Source: Prorocentrum cordatum
Taxonomy: Eukaryota > Sar > Dinophyceae > Prorocentrales > Prorocentraceae
Reading direction: 5' to 3'
Length of the DNA: 64,000 nucleotides
Assembly (NCBI GenBank): GCA_963575745.1
Contig: CAUYUJ010014753.1
Location: forward strand, 1-64,000
This document shows positions 11,315-20,229 of the stretch, piece by piece. The stretch's first letter is position 1. Each line of letters starts with the position of its first letter. The notes below the pieces were generated by a model that was not told the origin of the DNA, ran no database searches, and saw nothing but the letters and a program-made list of their open reading frames with translations. Position numbers and translations under genes: made by a program.

Positions 11315-11697
11315 CGGCGGCGAGCCCGTTGGGGAGAGTGAGAAGGGGCGGGCCTTCTGAGAAGTCTCGGAAGGCATCCGGCCTTCTGAGAAATGTTCTA
11401 AGCCTTATCCTAGGGCCGAGCATGCTCTTTGGGTGGAGGGCAAAGGGTGAAATCTGAAACGCCGTTTCGATGGATCTTCGAGGCTTGACTCTGCAAAAGG
11501 CGAAACACGAGACGGATTGATTCTCGAGGTGCAAAAAGGATATACGGATCTCTCCCTGAGCCCTCCACCCTAAGAAAATGTTCAGCTTGACAAGAAAAAC
11601 ATAGCAGCACCAAAAAACTCTCCAGAAGGCCGGAGAAGCCCTGCCGTCTGGGCAGGCTTGCTCCTCCTTAGTCCCCCCCCCCCGGGCGCGCCGCCCA
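11315..11697. mobile_element. Palindromic P-family element, copy 1
   Basis: Outer ends GGCGGCGAGCCC and GGGCGCGCCGCCC are inverted. Inside are repeated self-complementary CTTCTGAGAAG words. Related elements lie at 40224, 55982 and 63848. This copy is longer than the others, with about 170 bp of extra central sequence. No target duplication was resolved. Confidence 0.6.
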
Positions 11698-11709
11698 GTG
11701 GTGCGAGCC

Positions 11710-11746
11710 GCTCACGGGGAGCAGAAGTCTCTTGCTCCCCGTGAGC
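11710..11746. repeat. Perfect 14-bp hairpin
   Basis: The arms GCTCACGGGGAGCA (11710-11723) and its complement (11733-11746) are separated by 9 bp. No T run follows, so it is not a typical bacterial terminator. Confidence 0.85.
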
Positions 11747-11797
11747 AGCGACCACCAAAACCACCCACCCGCCCCCCTCGTCTCCCCGCACGGCCCT

Positions 11798-12049
11798 GCC
11801 TGGGTTTGAGCCGGGCCTGTCCCTCTACAGGAGGAAGACTCAACCACAATCAAAAAGTAGTCTAGGAACGATTGGAGCATTGTTTCATTATTTGTGTAGC
11901 ATTGTTGGAGCATTGTTTCATTATTTTTGGAGCATGTCTTGACTAGTTTGGAGCATGCCTTGACTAGTTTGGAGCATTGTTTCATGATTTTTAGTATTTC
12001 GTCCAAAATCCGCCAGCGGGGGGGGCATGCCTGACCCAAGCCTGGGTTC
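11798..12049. mobile_element. MULE-like MITE, copy 1, 9-bp target duplication GCCTGGGTT
   Basis: The element at 11807-12040 starts TGAGCCGGGCCTGTCC and ends GGCATGCCTGACCCAA, an imperfect terminal inverted repeat. It is flanked by a perfect 9-bp direct repeat GCCTGGGTT (11798-11806 and 12041-12049). Its centre contains repeated GGAGCATTGTTTCATTATTT. A 9-bp duplication is usual for Mutator-like transposons. No transposase ORF is present. Confidence 0.85.
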
Positions 12050-12720
12050 ACCCGCGCCCCCCTCGGGGGTGATAATTACAATCGAGGGAGGAAGAACCAC
12101 CCGGACCGGACACTTGGCGTTTACGAAACGGCCTTGGGCGTTTGCTGAACAGCCCTGCTCACTGTTTGGTTCCTGCGTTGGACGCGTTTGCTAAACGGCT
12201 TCGCGCGGCCGGCTGCCCTCTATACAATTTTAATGTGGATTGGTACAGGTGGGGCCCTGAAGAAGGAACCCTTTTGGTTGGGGAGGGGCTCCGCGTTTCT
12301 TAAGTGTTTCGCAGCTTGTCTCAGGTTTTCCTGCGTTTAACTTATGGAAAAAAGGGGCCTCGTTCCTTATTCAGGGTTCCTTAGGTCAACGCCCCGACGG
12401 TAGCATGGCCGGGGCCACGACGTATTCTCGGATCTCCTGGCCCCTCTCCTTGCGCCCCTTGGCCCCCATGGGCCGCGCGCGCCACGGGCCACGACTGGCG
12501 ACCCCCACCTCCTGGACGCCCTTCTCTTGGTCGCCCTCCTCTTCGATATCGCACCCAGGGATTATAAGGGGGCGTGGATCAGCGACGGGTGCCGTTCCCA
12601 GGAGAAACCGCGGATCTCCGCAGCCGAACGAGGCGGCACCGGCCGCATGTTCGGGCGGGCACCTCCCCCGATCCACGGCTTTGGCGACCGCGCGCCAAGT
12701 CCATGGGGCCCACCTAATGG
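12050..12720. other. Unique stretch with weak ORFs
   Basis: AT-richer spacer (12050-12370), then GC-rich DNA in which a minus ORF (12386-12676, mixed composition) overlaps a plus ORF (12405-12884). I cannot decide between them and recognise neither. Confidence 0.25.
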
Positions 12721-12721
12721 A

Positions 12722-12845
12722 TCTGTTCGACTCAGATTCGACTCAAGTTCGATTCAGGTTCGACTCAGGTTCGACTCAGATTCGACTCAGGTTCGACGCA
12801 TGTTCGACTCAGGTTCGACGCAGCTTCGACGCAGCTTCGACGCAC
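12722..12845. repeat. TTCGACTCAGG minisatellite
   Basis: About ten imperfect units of 11-12 bp (TTCGACTCAGG, TTCGACGCAGC). Confidence 0.95.
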
Positions 12846-13319
12846 GAGTGGAGCGAGTGGCTCCCAGGAAGGTCCCCAGAATGAGCATCTAATCATCCAT
12901 GTCTGCGCGCCCCCGATGGACGCCCCCGGCTTCCCTCGGGCCGGGCGAAAGGGGGGGATTGGGAAAGGGGGGGTTACGAAATCTGCTGCATGCAGCTGGT
13001 TTCGGCCTCACCGAGGGGCCCATTCCTCGATACATGGGCGCCTCTGGCGCCGGGAGGCGCCGGGAAAATCAGCTACGTGAGCTGATTCTCAAACCCCCCC
13101 TTTGCTATCCCCCCCTTTCGCCCGACCCGAAATGAGCATCTAATAATCCACGTCTGCGCGCCCCCGGTGGACGCCCCCGGCTCCCCCCAGGTGTACGGCT
13201 TCTTCCCCGACCCCCTGCGGGGCGAGCTGGGCGGCCGGCTGCCGAGGGCGCTGGTGGTGAACGCGTGGGACTGCTGGTCGTTCATAGGCGCCCGCGGCCC
13301 GCGCGCACAGATCTCTCTA
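12842..13319 (+). CDS. Candidate two-exon coding fragment interrupted by a 195-bp element
   Basis: A frame running to 12939 and one from 13191 to about 13315 join in phase if 12940-13190 is an intron with a GC donor and a CAG acceptor followed by G. The second exon is strongly GC at third positions and protein-like (contains VYGFFPDPLRGELGG and VVNAWDCWSFIG). The 56 bp before and after the inserted element encode nearly the same peptide (NEHLIIHVCAPP) in the same frame, so the frame is kept even without a unique splice choice. A minus-strand frame is also open here, and the product is unrecognised. Confidence 0.33.
12936..13130. mobile_element. 195-bp inverted-repeat element (family I), copy 1, between 56-bp direct repeats
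   Basis: Ends TCGGGCCGGGCGAAAGG and CCTTTCGCCCGACCCGA are inverted over about 23 bp. The flanks 12880-12935 and 13131-13186 are direct repeats identical at 52 of 56 positions. The interior differs from the copy at 54059 at only about three positions. No ORF belongs to the element. Confidence 0.9.
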
Positions 13320-13487
13320 CCAGGAGAGGAAAAAACACACAGACACAACAATTAATCGTCGATTCCCCAGAACATATGGGAAAGTATGGGAAGTGGGGGG
13401 GGAGGCGAAAGCCCCCAAAATATAAGAAGATGTGGGGGAATAGTTTATTTGTGTGTATTCAATTGTGTGTGTCCTGGGGCCCCTTCA
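13320..13487 (+). mobile_element. MITE-1 copy
   Basis: The family ends CAGGAGAGGAAAAAACACAC and CTGGGGCCCCTTCA are present, with ATATGGGAAAG words inside. No matching 5-bp flanking duplication was seen, so this insertion may be older or rearranged. Confidence 0.85.
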
Positions 13488-13493
13488 AGTGCA

Positions 13494-13861
13494 AGTGCAC
13501 AACTCAGGAGCCGCTCAAGCAGCGCACAGTGCACAGCGCACACGCAAACACAAGCAGCTGTCAAGCAGTGGCGAAGCGTCCTGGCTCGCCTATAGCCCTA
13601 CCAAACAATGTTCTAAGAACCTGTTGTGGTTTCCAGGAAATGTTCTGAGAACATTTCTGGCTGGGACTGTCTTGTTTTAGCACATCGGGAATTTGTTCTA
13701 AGACTATTGTTTTTGATATTAGAAAATAATTGGGTTCTAAAAACATTTCGTGGTATGACTATAGGAATGCCGGGACGGTCGGTCCCTGCTCAAAAGTGCA
13801 CATTCAGGAGCCCCTCAAGCAGCGAACAGTGCACAGCGCACACGCAACCACGAGCAGCTGC
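13494..13861. mobile_element. Family C element, copy 2, between 68-bp direct repeats
   Basis: The element (about 13563-13792) has ends of about 40 bp that are inverted with mismatches (CCTATAGCCCTACCA against TGGTATGACTATAGG). It is AT-rich inside, with TGTTCTAAGA and related words. Its flanks 13494-13562 and 13794-13861 are direct repeats about 91% identical (AGTGCACAGCGCACACGCAA shared). No ORF is attributable to it. Confidence 0.8.
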
Positions 13862-13971
13862 TGAGTCAGCCGCGCCGCTGCACATCCGCAGCTGTCGCCG
13901 CGCCGTGCACTTATAATTATTGCGCAGTCTCGACACGATCGGTACCCACAGGACCAGTCCCAGGACCCAGA

Positions 13972-14125
13972 CCCCCGACGTCATGATTTTCTCGTAACGT
14001 CGACTCCGAGAGGTCTCGACCGATTCCCCCGGACCGGTTTCCGGTCCTGAGTCGTCTTTTGACGGCCCCGAGGGCCGGGAAGGGCCCCGAGAAGCCGAGA
14101 GTGTGGAAAAGCCTCCCGTCATGAT
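13972..14125 (+). repeat. Dispersed repeat, copy 1
   Basis: About 150 bp (GACGTCATGATTTTCTCG to CCTCCCGTCATGATTTC) matches 55790-55950 in reverse orientation. The outer words GTCATGATTT are direct repeats of each other. The nature of the element is unknown. Confidence 0.65.
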
Positions 14126-14221
14126 TTCTTCGCTGCCCGGGGGGGGTTGGGGCTCGGATCGATCGATAGGGGCTGCCGTCTCCGCCGCCCCGGGAGGCCC
14201 AGCGGAAGCTCGTGGGGGGGA

Positions 14222-14347
14222 TGATGGGCTTGTTTTCCACCACCACCACCATAAGTAGGAGGAAGAGGAGGAGGAGGAGGAGGAGGAGGAGGAGGACCCC
14301 CCTCCCCCTCCAACTTATGGTGGTGGTGGTGGAAAACAAGCCCATCA
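14222..14347. repeat. Inverted repeat with an (AGG)n core
   Basis: About 34-bp arms (GATGGGCTTGTTTTCCACCA at 14223 and its complement ending near 14347) flank a short (AGG)n array at 14262-14296. The DNA would fold into a perfect stem with a microsatellite loop. Confidence 0.9.
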
Positions 14348-14354
14348 GGGGAAG

Positions 14355-14588
14355 CGGGGGCGGGTCCGCCCGCGGATGCCTGGGGAGGTAAAGGTCGGCC
14401 CTCCAAGAGAAGCCCTCCCAGTGGGTTTCTGGGCTCCCGGTCCGATACTGCGAAGGCCGTGCGGCCAGGGGCTGCTCCTCCTCCTCCTCCTCCTCCTCCG
14501 CCTCCTCCTCCTCCTCCTCCGCCTCCTCCGCCTCCTCCTCCTGCCCCTCCTCCTCCTCCGCCTCCTCCTCCTCCGCCTCCTCCTCCTT
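14355..14588 (+). other. Paralogue of 16025-16338 without the MITE, followed by (CTC)n
   Basis: The sequence 14376-14456 matches 16071-16330 once the MITE at 16121-16298 and one target copy are removed. The plus frames agree (KVGPPREALPVGF here, KIGPPGEALMV then AFGAPG there), suggesting duplicated coding DNA. A CTC/CGCCTC array follows (14474-14588). Confidence 0.5.
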
Positions 14589-14589
14589 T

Positions 14590-15217
14590 CTTCACCAAGC
14601 CTGAGTCCCACGATTGTGGCGTCCTTGAAAGAACAGATCTAGTGCGACTCGGGTCGAAGATGTACCTGGCGGGCGCCGCGGAAGATGAACTTATAGCAGA
14701 CGAGGCCGAGAATATCATGAAGAGTAGACGCCCGCCAGGTCCTCGAGGTAGGCACTACCTTTAGTAACAGGTACTCCCAGTAATCCAAAAGCCCTAATAA
14801 AAAATTGAATTTCAAATTTTAAGCGCATCCCCCTGGCGGCTCTGCAACGGCTGCAGCAGCTGTTGCAGCGCTCCTGGGGTTCTGCACCTCCCAACCCTCG
14901 GAATGCGAAAAAGGCATGTTTTTTTAAAGATCGGACCATTGTCTCTCTGTTCCTGTCTCTCTGTCTCGGTCTGTCTTTCTCAGTCTCAATAGATCTTACA
15001 GTTTTTTCTATATTATGCTTTGATGTATTGTTTGTTTGCGCACTTTCGTGTTTCTCGTATGCTCACTTTCGTTTGCTTCTCAGCGTCCAGAAATATAGGT
15101 AAGACTGAGCCCCCGATGTTTTATAGGCAGTGCCTCCCCGCAGGGCAAGAGCAGGAAGCAGAGCGCAAGGAGCGACGCCGTGACCGTGGCAGTTCTAGGG
15201 TTGCTGCCCAGGGTTAA
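14590..15217 (+). CDS. Candidate multi-exon coding fragment
   Basis: After the CTC array a protein-like frame (TKPESHDCGVLERTD, then LIADEAENIMKSRRPPG) runs to about 14746 and meets CGAGGTAGGC, a plausible GT donor. The AT- and CT-rich DNA to 15085 (TTTGCTTCTCAG) looks intronic. A short charged segment from 15146 (GQEQEAERKERRRDR) reaches a stop at 15217. The product is unrecognised and the exon borders are guesses. Confidence 0.33.
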
Positions 15218-15284
15218 GGTTGATTCCAAACCGTATGCAAATCCGCTCCACCTTCCCATTAAATCCTCCAACACATAGCCTATC

Positions 15285-15625
15285 CTTTCGTCTAGTCATA
15301 CCTGCAAGTGCGCGAGCAGCAAAAGGAAAAGGGTGGAGTTCTTAAGCAGGTCTGCTGGGCACTGACGGTAAAAGCGTGGTGTTGCGCCGCCTAGGTGCAG
15401 TGGCTGACGTAGGGTCCTTCCCAATCCCCATACCTCCCTCTATTGCCTATCCCGTCGTATGGTCTTACCTGCAAGTGCGCGAGCAGCAAAAGTAAAAGAG
15501 GTGGCGTACTCATGCAGGTCTGCTGGGCATTGACAGTAAAACATGGCGTTGCGCCGCCAAGATGTAGTGGCTGACGTAGGGTCCTCTCCAATCCCCACAC
15601 CTCCTCCGTGGTAACCCTCCCTGTC
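15285..15625. repeat. 168-bp tandem duplication
   Basis: The block containing ACCTGCAAGTGCGCGAGCAG (15300 and 15468) and GGCTGACGTAGGGTCCT is present twice with a 168-bp period. Confidence 0.9.
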
Positions 15626-15717
15626 GCTTGCTCAACGCTTGCCAGTGAGGCTGGCCTGTATAGCGGCAGTGCAAAGTAGCCTGTTGATACAGGCTGTATG
15701 GCAATAGCGGTACTTGC

Positions 15718-15975
15718 GATCCTCCTCCTCCTCCTCCTCCTCCTCCTCCTCCTCCTCCCCTTCCCCCTCCTCCTCCCTCCTCCTCCTCCTCCTCCTCCTC
15801 CCCCTCCTCCTCCTCCTCCTCCTCCTCCTCCTCCTCCTCCTCCTCCTCCCTCCTCCTCCCCTCCTCCTCTCCCCCTCCTCCCCCTCCTCCTCCCCCTCCT
15901 CCTCCTCCTCCTCCCTCCTCCTCCTCCTCCTCCTCCCCCTCCTCCTCCTCCTCCTCCTCCCCCTCCCCTCCCCGA
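15718..15975. repeat. (TCC)n array
   Basis: Imperfect TCC microsatellite. Overlapping ORFs are low-complexity. Confidence 0.95.
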
Positions 15976-16115
15976 CCCTGAACGGCGACGACGATGACGG
16001 CGGCGGCGACATCGACGACGGCGCTGACGCTCTGGAGACCCCCGTGGGGCTTCTCGGGCGCTGCCCGCGGAGGCCGGCGGGAGGTATAAAGATCGGCCCT
16101 CCAGGAGAAGCCCTC

Positions 16116-16303
16116 ATGGTTGACTACCTACCAAACCACCCCAACCAACCCGAAGACCCGAATTTGACCCGAATTTCGGGTTTGGGGGGGTACGGGTTCC
16201 ACGTGTTTTTTCGATGTTCCCCGACCCTCCCCCCCCACCGGAAATGGAGGGCAAATCAAGAGCTTCGGGTTGGGTTGGGGTGGTTTGGTGGGTGGTCAAT
16301 GGT
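16116..16303. mobile_element. MITE, family T, copy 1, 5-bp target duplication ATGGT
   Basis: The 178-bp element (16121-16298) has long terminal inverted repeats: TGACTACCTACCAAACCACC against the complement of its right end, which reads TGACCACCCACCAAACCACC. ATGGT is duplicated on both sides. The unoccupied paralogue at 14376-14456 confirms a precise insertion, since removing the element plus one ATGGT gives the same length. No ORF. Confidence 0.92.
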
Positions 16304-16338
16304 GGCGTTCGGGGCTCCCGGCCGGATGTAGCCAGGAC

Positions 16339-16770
16339 CCCTGGAAAGGGGAGTTGGTTAGGGATCGGGCCCGGAAGCCCGAAGATGTACCAGAGTCGCT
16401 AGAAGAGGACTGCCGCTGGTGGTGAGTCTTCCGGGGGCGGCAGTTCCGCTCGGGGGAATGGGGCGGGGGAGGCGCCCCCCGACAGGCGTCGCTTAAGAAG
16501 GTCCCACTACTGCGGAGGCCCATGCCAAGAAACACCCTGCTTGCCTCCCGGGTCCCCTGGTTTTCTTGGGTTTCGAAGGTTTGGCCATGGAAGGCGTGAC
16601 GTTCCCACAACAAAAATAAACGTCCTGGGGTCTCAGGGTTGGATTTCTTGTGGAAGGTTTCCTGTGGTCGGGCCCCCACTGTAAACCTAGTCCTGTCAAT
16701 GTCCGACCTGGGACAGGCTACATGTTTCCCAGTTTGGGCGTCCAGAGGCCATCGTCCAGCCGAGAAACCG
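16339..16770. other. Unique stretch, no gene recognised
   Basis: Mixed-composition DNA with short ORFs on both strands. Nothing identifiable. Confidence 0.35.
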
Positions 16771-16804
16771 TCTGCTGGGTGCTACGTACGTAGCACCCCG
16801 CAGA
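16771..16804. repeat. 34-bp palindrome
   Basis: GGGTGCTACG, TA, CGTAGCACCC forms a perfect 22-bp palindrome (16777-16798). It extends to 34 bp with one mismatched pair (TCTGC and GCAGA). Confidence 0.95.
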
Positions 16805-16929
16805 TGCGGATAAGAGTGAGGGCGCGGTGGGGACGTCGACAGTCTGCGAGATTATAGAGAAGCCCGCCGCAGGCGCCACAGTTCCACAAATTGTACAACG
16901 AGCCCGCCGCAGGCGCCGATTTTTTCTTC

Positions 16930-17245
16930 AAACCAGTGTACATCGGTCGCGGGTGGGTCGCGGGTGGGTCGCTTTGTGGGTCGCGTGGTGGGTCGCAAGT
17001 GGGTGGCGGGTGTGTCGCGGGTGGGTCGCGGATGGGTCGCGGGGTGGGTCGCGGGTGGGTCGCGTGGTGGGTCGCGTGGTGGGTCGCGGGTGGGTCGCGG
17101 GTGGGTCGCGGGTGGATCGCGGGGTGGGTCGCGGGTGGGTCGCGGGGTGGGTCGGGGGTGGGTCGCGGGTGGGTCGCGGGTGGGTCGCGGGTGGGTCGCG
17201 GGGTGGGTCGCGGGTTGCGTCGCGGGTGTGTCGCGGGGGGAGGGC
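16930..17245. repeat. GTGGGTCGCGG minisatellite
   Basis: About thirty imperfect units of 9-11 bp. All frames stay open, so the ORFs are artefacts. A CAACAACAA run follows (17250-17300). Confidence 0.95.
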
Positions 17246-17519
17246 CGACAACAAACAACAACAACCACAACAACAACAAGAGCAACACCAACAACAATCA
17301 TTATAATCTTGTTCGCTCTTACTAGCCCGTGCGTCATTCAAAACGAGTTCCTCACACCCTCGATACCCGCCTTTTTGTCTTCGATCACACCCCTTTTCCC
17401 CTTTTGGAGGAATTATTTCTCTTTGCGGGGGGCGGCGGGCTTAGACAGACGGGCAAACCTGAACGGGCGGACAATCCGTCGTGGGCGTACATGCGCCCGC
17501 GATTGGACTTGGTGTGGGC

Positions 17520-17860
17520 CCTGCAAAAAGAGGAGAGGGAGAACGAGGGAGAGTGGGAGGAAGGGAGGGGGAGAGACGAATGATGAATGAACATGCCAGG
17601 AGAGAAGGAGCGAAGAGGGGAACGGTTGATTACAGGCAGAGAGAAGGAGAGAGAGAGAGGAACCACAACATATAAGAGAGGTAGAGAACGTGAGAGAGAG
17701 AGAAGGGAGAGAGCGAAAGAAAGAGGGATGGAGGAGGCAGGAGGGAGAGGAGGGAGAGGGGATAGGGCACAGAGGCATAAGGATGAAGGAAGAGAGGAGG
17801 GAGAGAGAAGGGAGGAGAGGAGGGAGGAGGGAGGGAGGAGGGAGGAGGATCAGGAAGGTA
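17520..17860. repeat. GA-rich low-complexity DNA
   Basis: GAGAGA/GGGAGA purine tract. ORFs on both strands are compositional. Confidence 0.85.
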
Positions 17861-17879
17861 AGAGCGTAAACGTTCGAGG

Positions 17880-19180
17880 AAGTCCTAGGCGAAAACGCCA
17901 TTCCTGAAGGAAGTCCCGGGCGGGAGCCCACGACGGGCGGGCGATCCCCTGGCGGGCGGGTGGGACATTCAAGCGGTATGCCTGAGTATGGCGAGAGCGC
18001 CGCGAATATTAAGTAATTTGTAACGGCTTGGCGCAGCGTGTTTCCTGAGCGTCGACAGCGCGATTTCTGAATACATCGCACGGACGTCACAGGCGAGAGC
18101 GCAACTCCTGAATAAAATGTGAGAGGGTTCTCTGGCGGGAGCGGGGGTCTTGATTAAGTTGCGAGGAAGTCTTGATTCAATTGCGAGGAAGTCTCAGATG
18201 GGAGCGGGGGCCCTGACTAAATTGCGAGGGAGTCACAGGCGGGAGCACCGATCCTGAGTAAATTGTCAGGTAGTCTAAGGAGCGGGGGTCCTGAGCAATT
18301 TTTTTCGGAAGTCTCAGGCGAGAACCGTTCTTGTTGCAATCTGGGGTGCCAGGGGCCCAGTATGAGCACGAAGATTTTCCCTTTCAAAAACAGGGTGCGA
18401 GCGTCGAGGGGCACACTTTGATTGAGAAAAACAGCATGCACCGGTGAGGGGGGGATCAGCAATGATTATTCTTCAGAAGTGAGAGTTCAACAACGCCAGC
18501 AACAACAACAACAACAACAATAATAATTTTAAGACTGTTCGCTCTTACTGGCACTCGTGTCTTGCATTCCGTATACCCCAACCCTCGATGCCCGCCCACT
18601 TCGTCTTCGAGTGCGCCCCTTTTCGGGGGGAATCTCTTCCTTGTCGGCCACTGACTGAAGTGCGAAGAAGTCTCGAGGGAGAGCGCCGTTCCTGAGTTCG
18701 GGGGCATCTCTGGCCGGGGGTTTTCGGAATACCTATTGAGAAATATCGGACGGGAACCCCTGTCGCCGTGTCCGGGCCTCCACCAACTTGCCCGACTTAC
18801 GGGAAAGTCTCGAGCGAGAGCGCCGTTCCTGAGTTCGGGAGCCTTCTTGGCCAAGGACTGTCGGAGTACATCGTGAGGAAGTATCGAGCAGGAGCCCTTG
18901 TCGTCGTGGCTGGGCCTCTGCCGACTTGATTGAGGTTCAAGGAAATCTCGAACGAGAGCGCCGTTCCTGAGTTCGGGGGCATCTCTGGCCAGGGTGTCTC
19001 GAGGTAAATTGTGAGGAAGTATCGAGCGGGAGCCGTTGTTGTCGTAGCTGGGCCTCCAAAGGCCCACACTTAGGCTCAAGCAAACGCTCGAGCGGGAGCC
19101 TCGTTTTCAGAGAACATGTAGCCGGCGTCGAGGCGAGAGCGCGCGGAACCGTTGCTGGAGATCGGCAATAATTGTTCTTT
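17880..19180. repeat. Degenerate tandem family GAAGTCTCGAGCGGGAGC
   Basis: Units of roughly 50-130 bp share AAGTCTCGAGCGAGAGCGCC, GTTCCTGAGTTCGGGGGC and TAAATTGTGAGGAAGT. A side block (18457-18660: AACAACAACAATAATA, TTCGCTCTTACTGGC, CCTCGATGCCCGCC) also occurs at 17260-17405 and in part at 19156-19215, so the array was assembled with another dispersed repeat. Confidence 0.75.
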
Positions 19181-20229
19181 AGGAATGAGTATTCAACAAC
19201 AGCAAACATAATCGGAAACACGGACTTTCACTTCAGCCGCGCACCCAGGGACAATGAAGGACCGCTCGGCCCCCCAACTCTGATGTATGAAGTGTTTGTC
19301 TTTCTCGGAAGGGGTCGACAGGGCTGGGAGCAAGGGAGGGTGGTCCAGCGCCGCTCCAAGAAATGCTCGCGGACCTCCGAGACACTATGTTCATTGTGTC
19401 GATTTTTGTTATTCCAGTGATGGCGGCGTGCCCCTCTGGTTGCTCTTTCAGGCTCTCGGGGGCCTGTTTGGTTTGATTTCTAGCCGGCCTCTGGGGCTTA
19501 AGGTGGCCCACGGACCACGGCTTCTTCTTTTTACCACCCCATAGCGCTTCCTCCCATCCCGCCCGCTCCGCTGGTTCCGATGCCCTCCCCAGCCCGCGTA
19601 CCCTCCCTCCCTTGCCCCCCCCCCGTTGCCATCCTTCCTCCCTGGAGCCCTCCCTCTCTCAGTCCATCCCTCCCTCCGAAAGTAAGGCGCTCGATCCATC
19701 CCCTGCGCTTATAGGCACAGGGGCCAGTTTCGCATAAGCGTCCATTATTGACGGATGTGGAGAAGTCTGGATGTAGCCCACATGCAAAATAGTATTGCAG
19801 TCCTTCCTGTCTTCAGAGCCCTCCTTAGCGCCCCAAGTCACCCATAATCACCCGAAGACGCCGATCGATGACGACGACGACGGTGGCGGTGACGACGACG
19901 AAAGTCACGTTACGCCTTCAGCCCGCTTCATGACCACGCGGAGATTTGTCCTGCGAAACCGGCAGACTCCCCCATCCTCGTCCCCCTCCCCGTTATTCTC
20001 CCCCACCCGGAGTGTCCATTCCGCTCCCTCGCTCGCTCCCGCTTTCTCGCCTCTTACTCATCCTGCTCCTCCCCCCATCCCGCTCGCCCTCCCCAGCGTT
20101 AGCTCGGATTGCATCCATTCGAAAGGTTCGTGCGCGAACTTGCACGCCAGGCGAACTGGCCCTAGCGACTCTGAAGCGGGTGGGTGTTCCTCCGGAGAGG
20201 GAGAAGCGATTTCCCTGCCTAGAAGAGAA
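19181..20229. other. Mostly unique DNA with weak ORFs
   Basis: A plus ORF from 19795 runs into composite repeat A. Its middle part is Ser/Pro-rich and overlaps two other frames. I see no recognisable domain. Confidence 0.3.

Noticed and set aside
11710-11746. Hairpin resembling an intrinsic terminator
   Set aside because: No T run follows and nothing else in the window is bacterial.
16930-17245. Regular short repeats that might suggest a CRISPR array
   Set aside because: No unique spacers of constant length and no cas genes; it is a minisatellite of 9-11-bp units.
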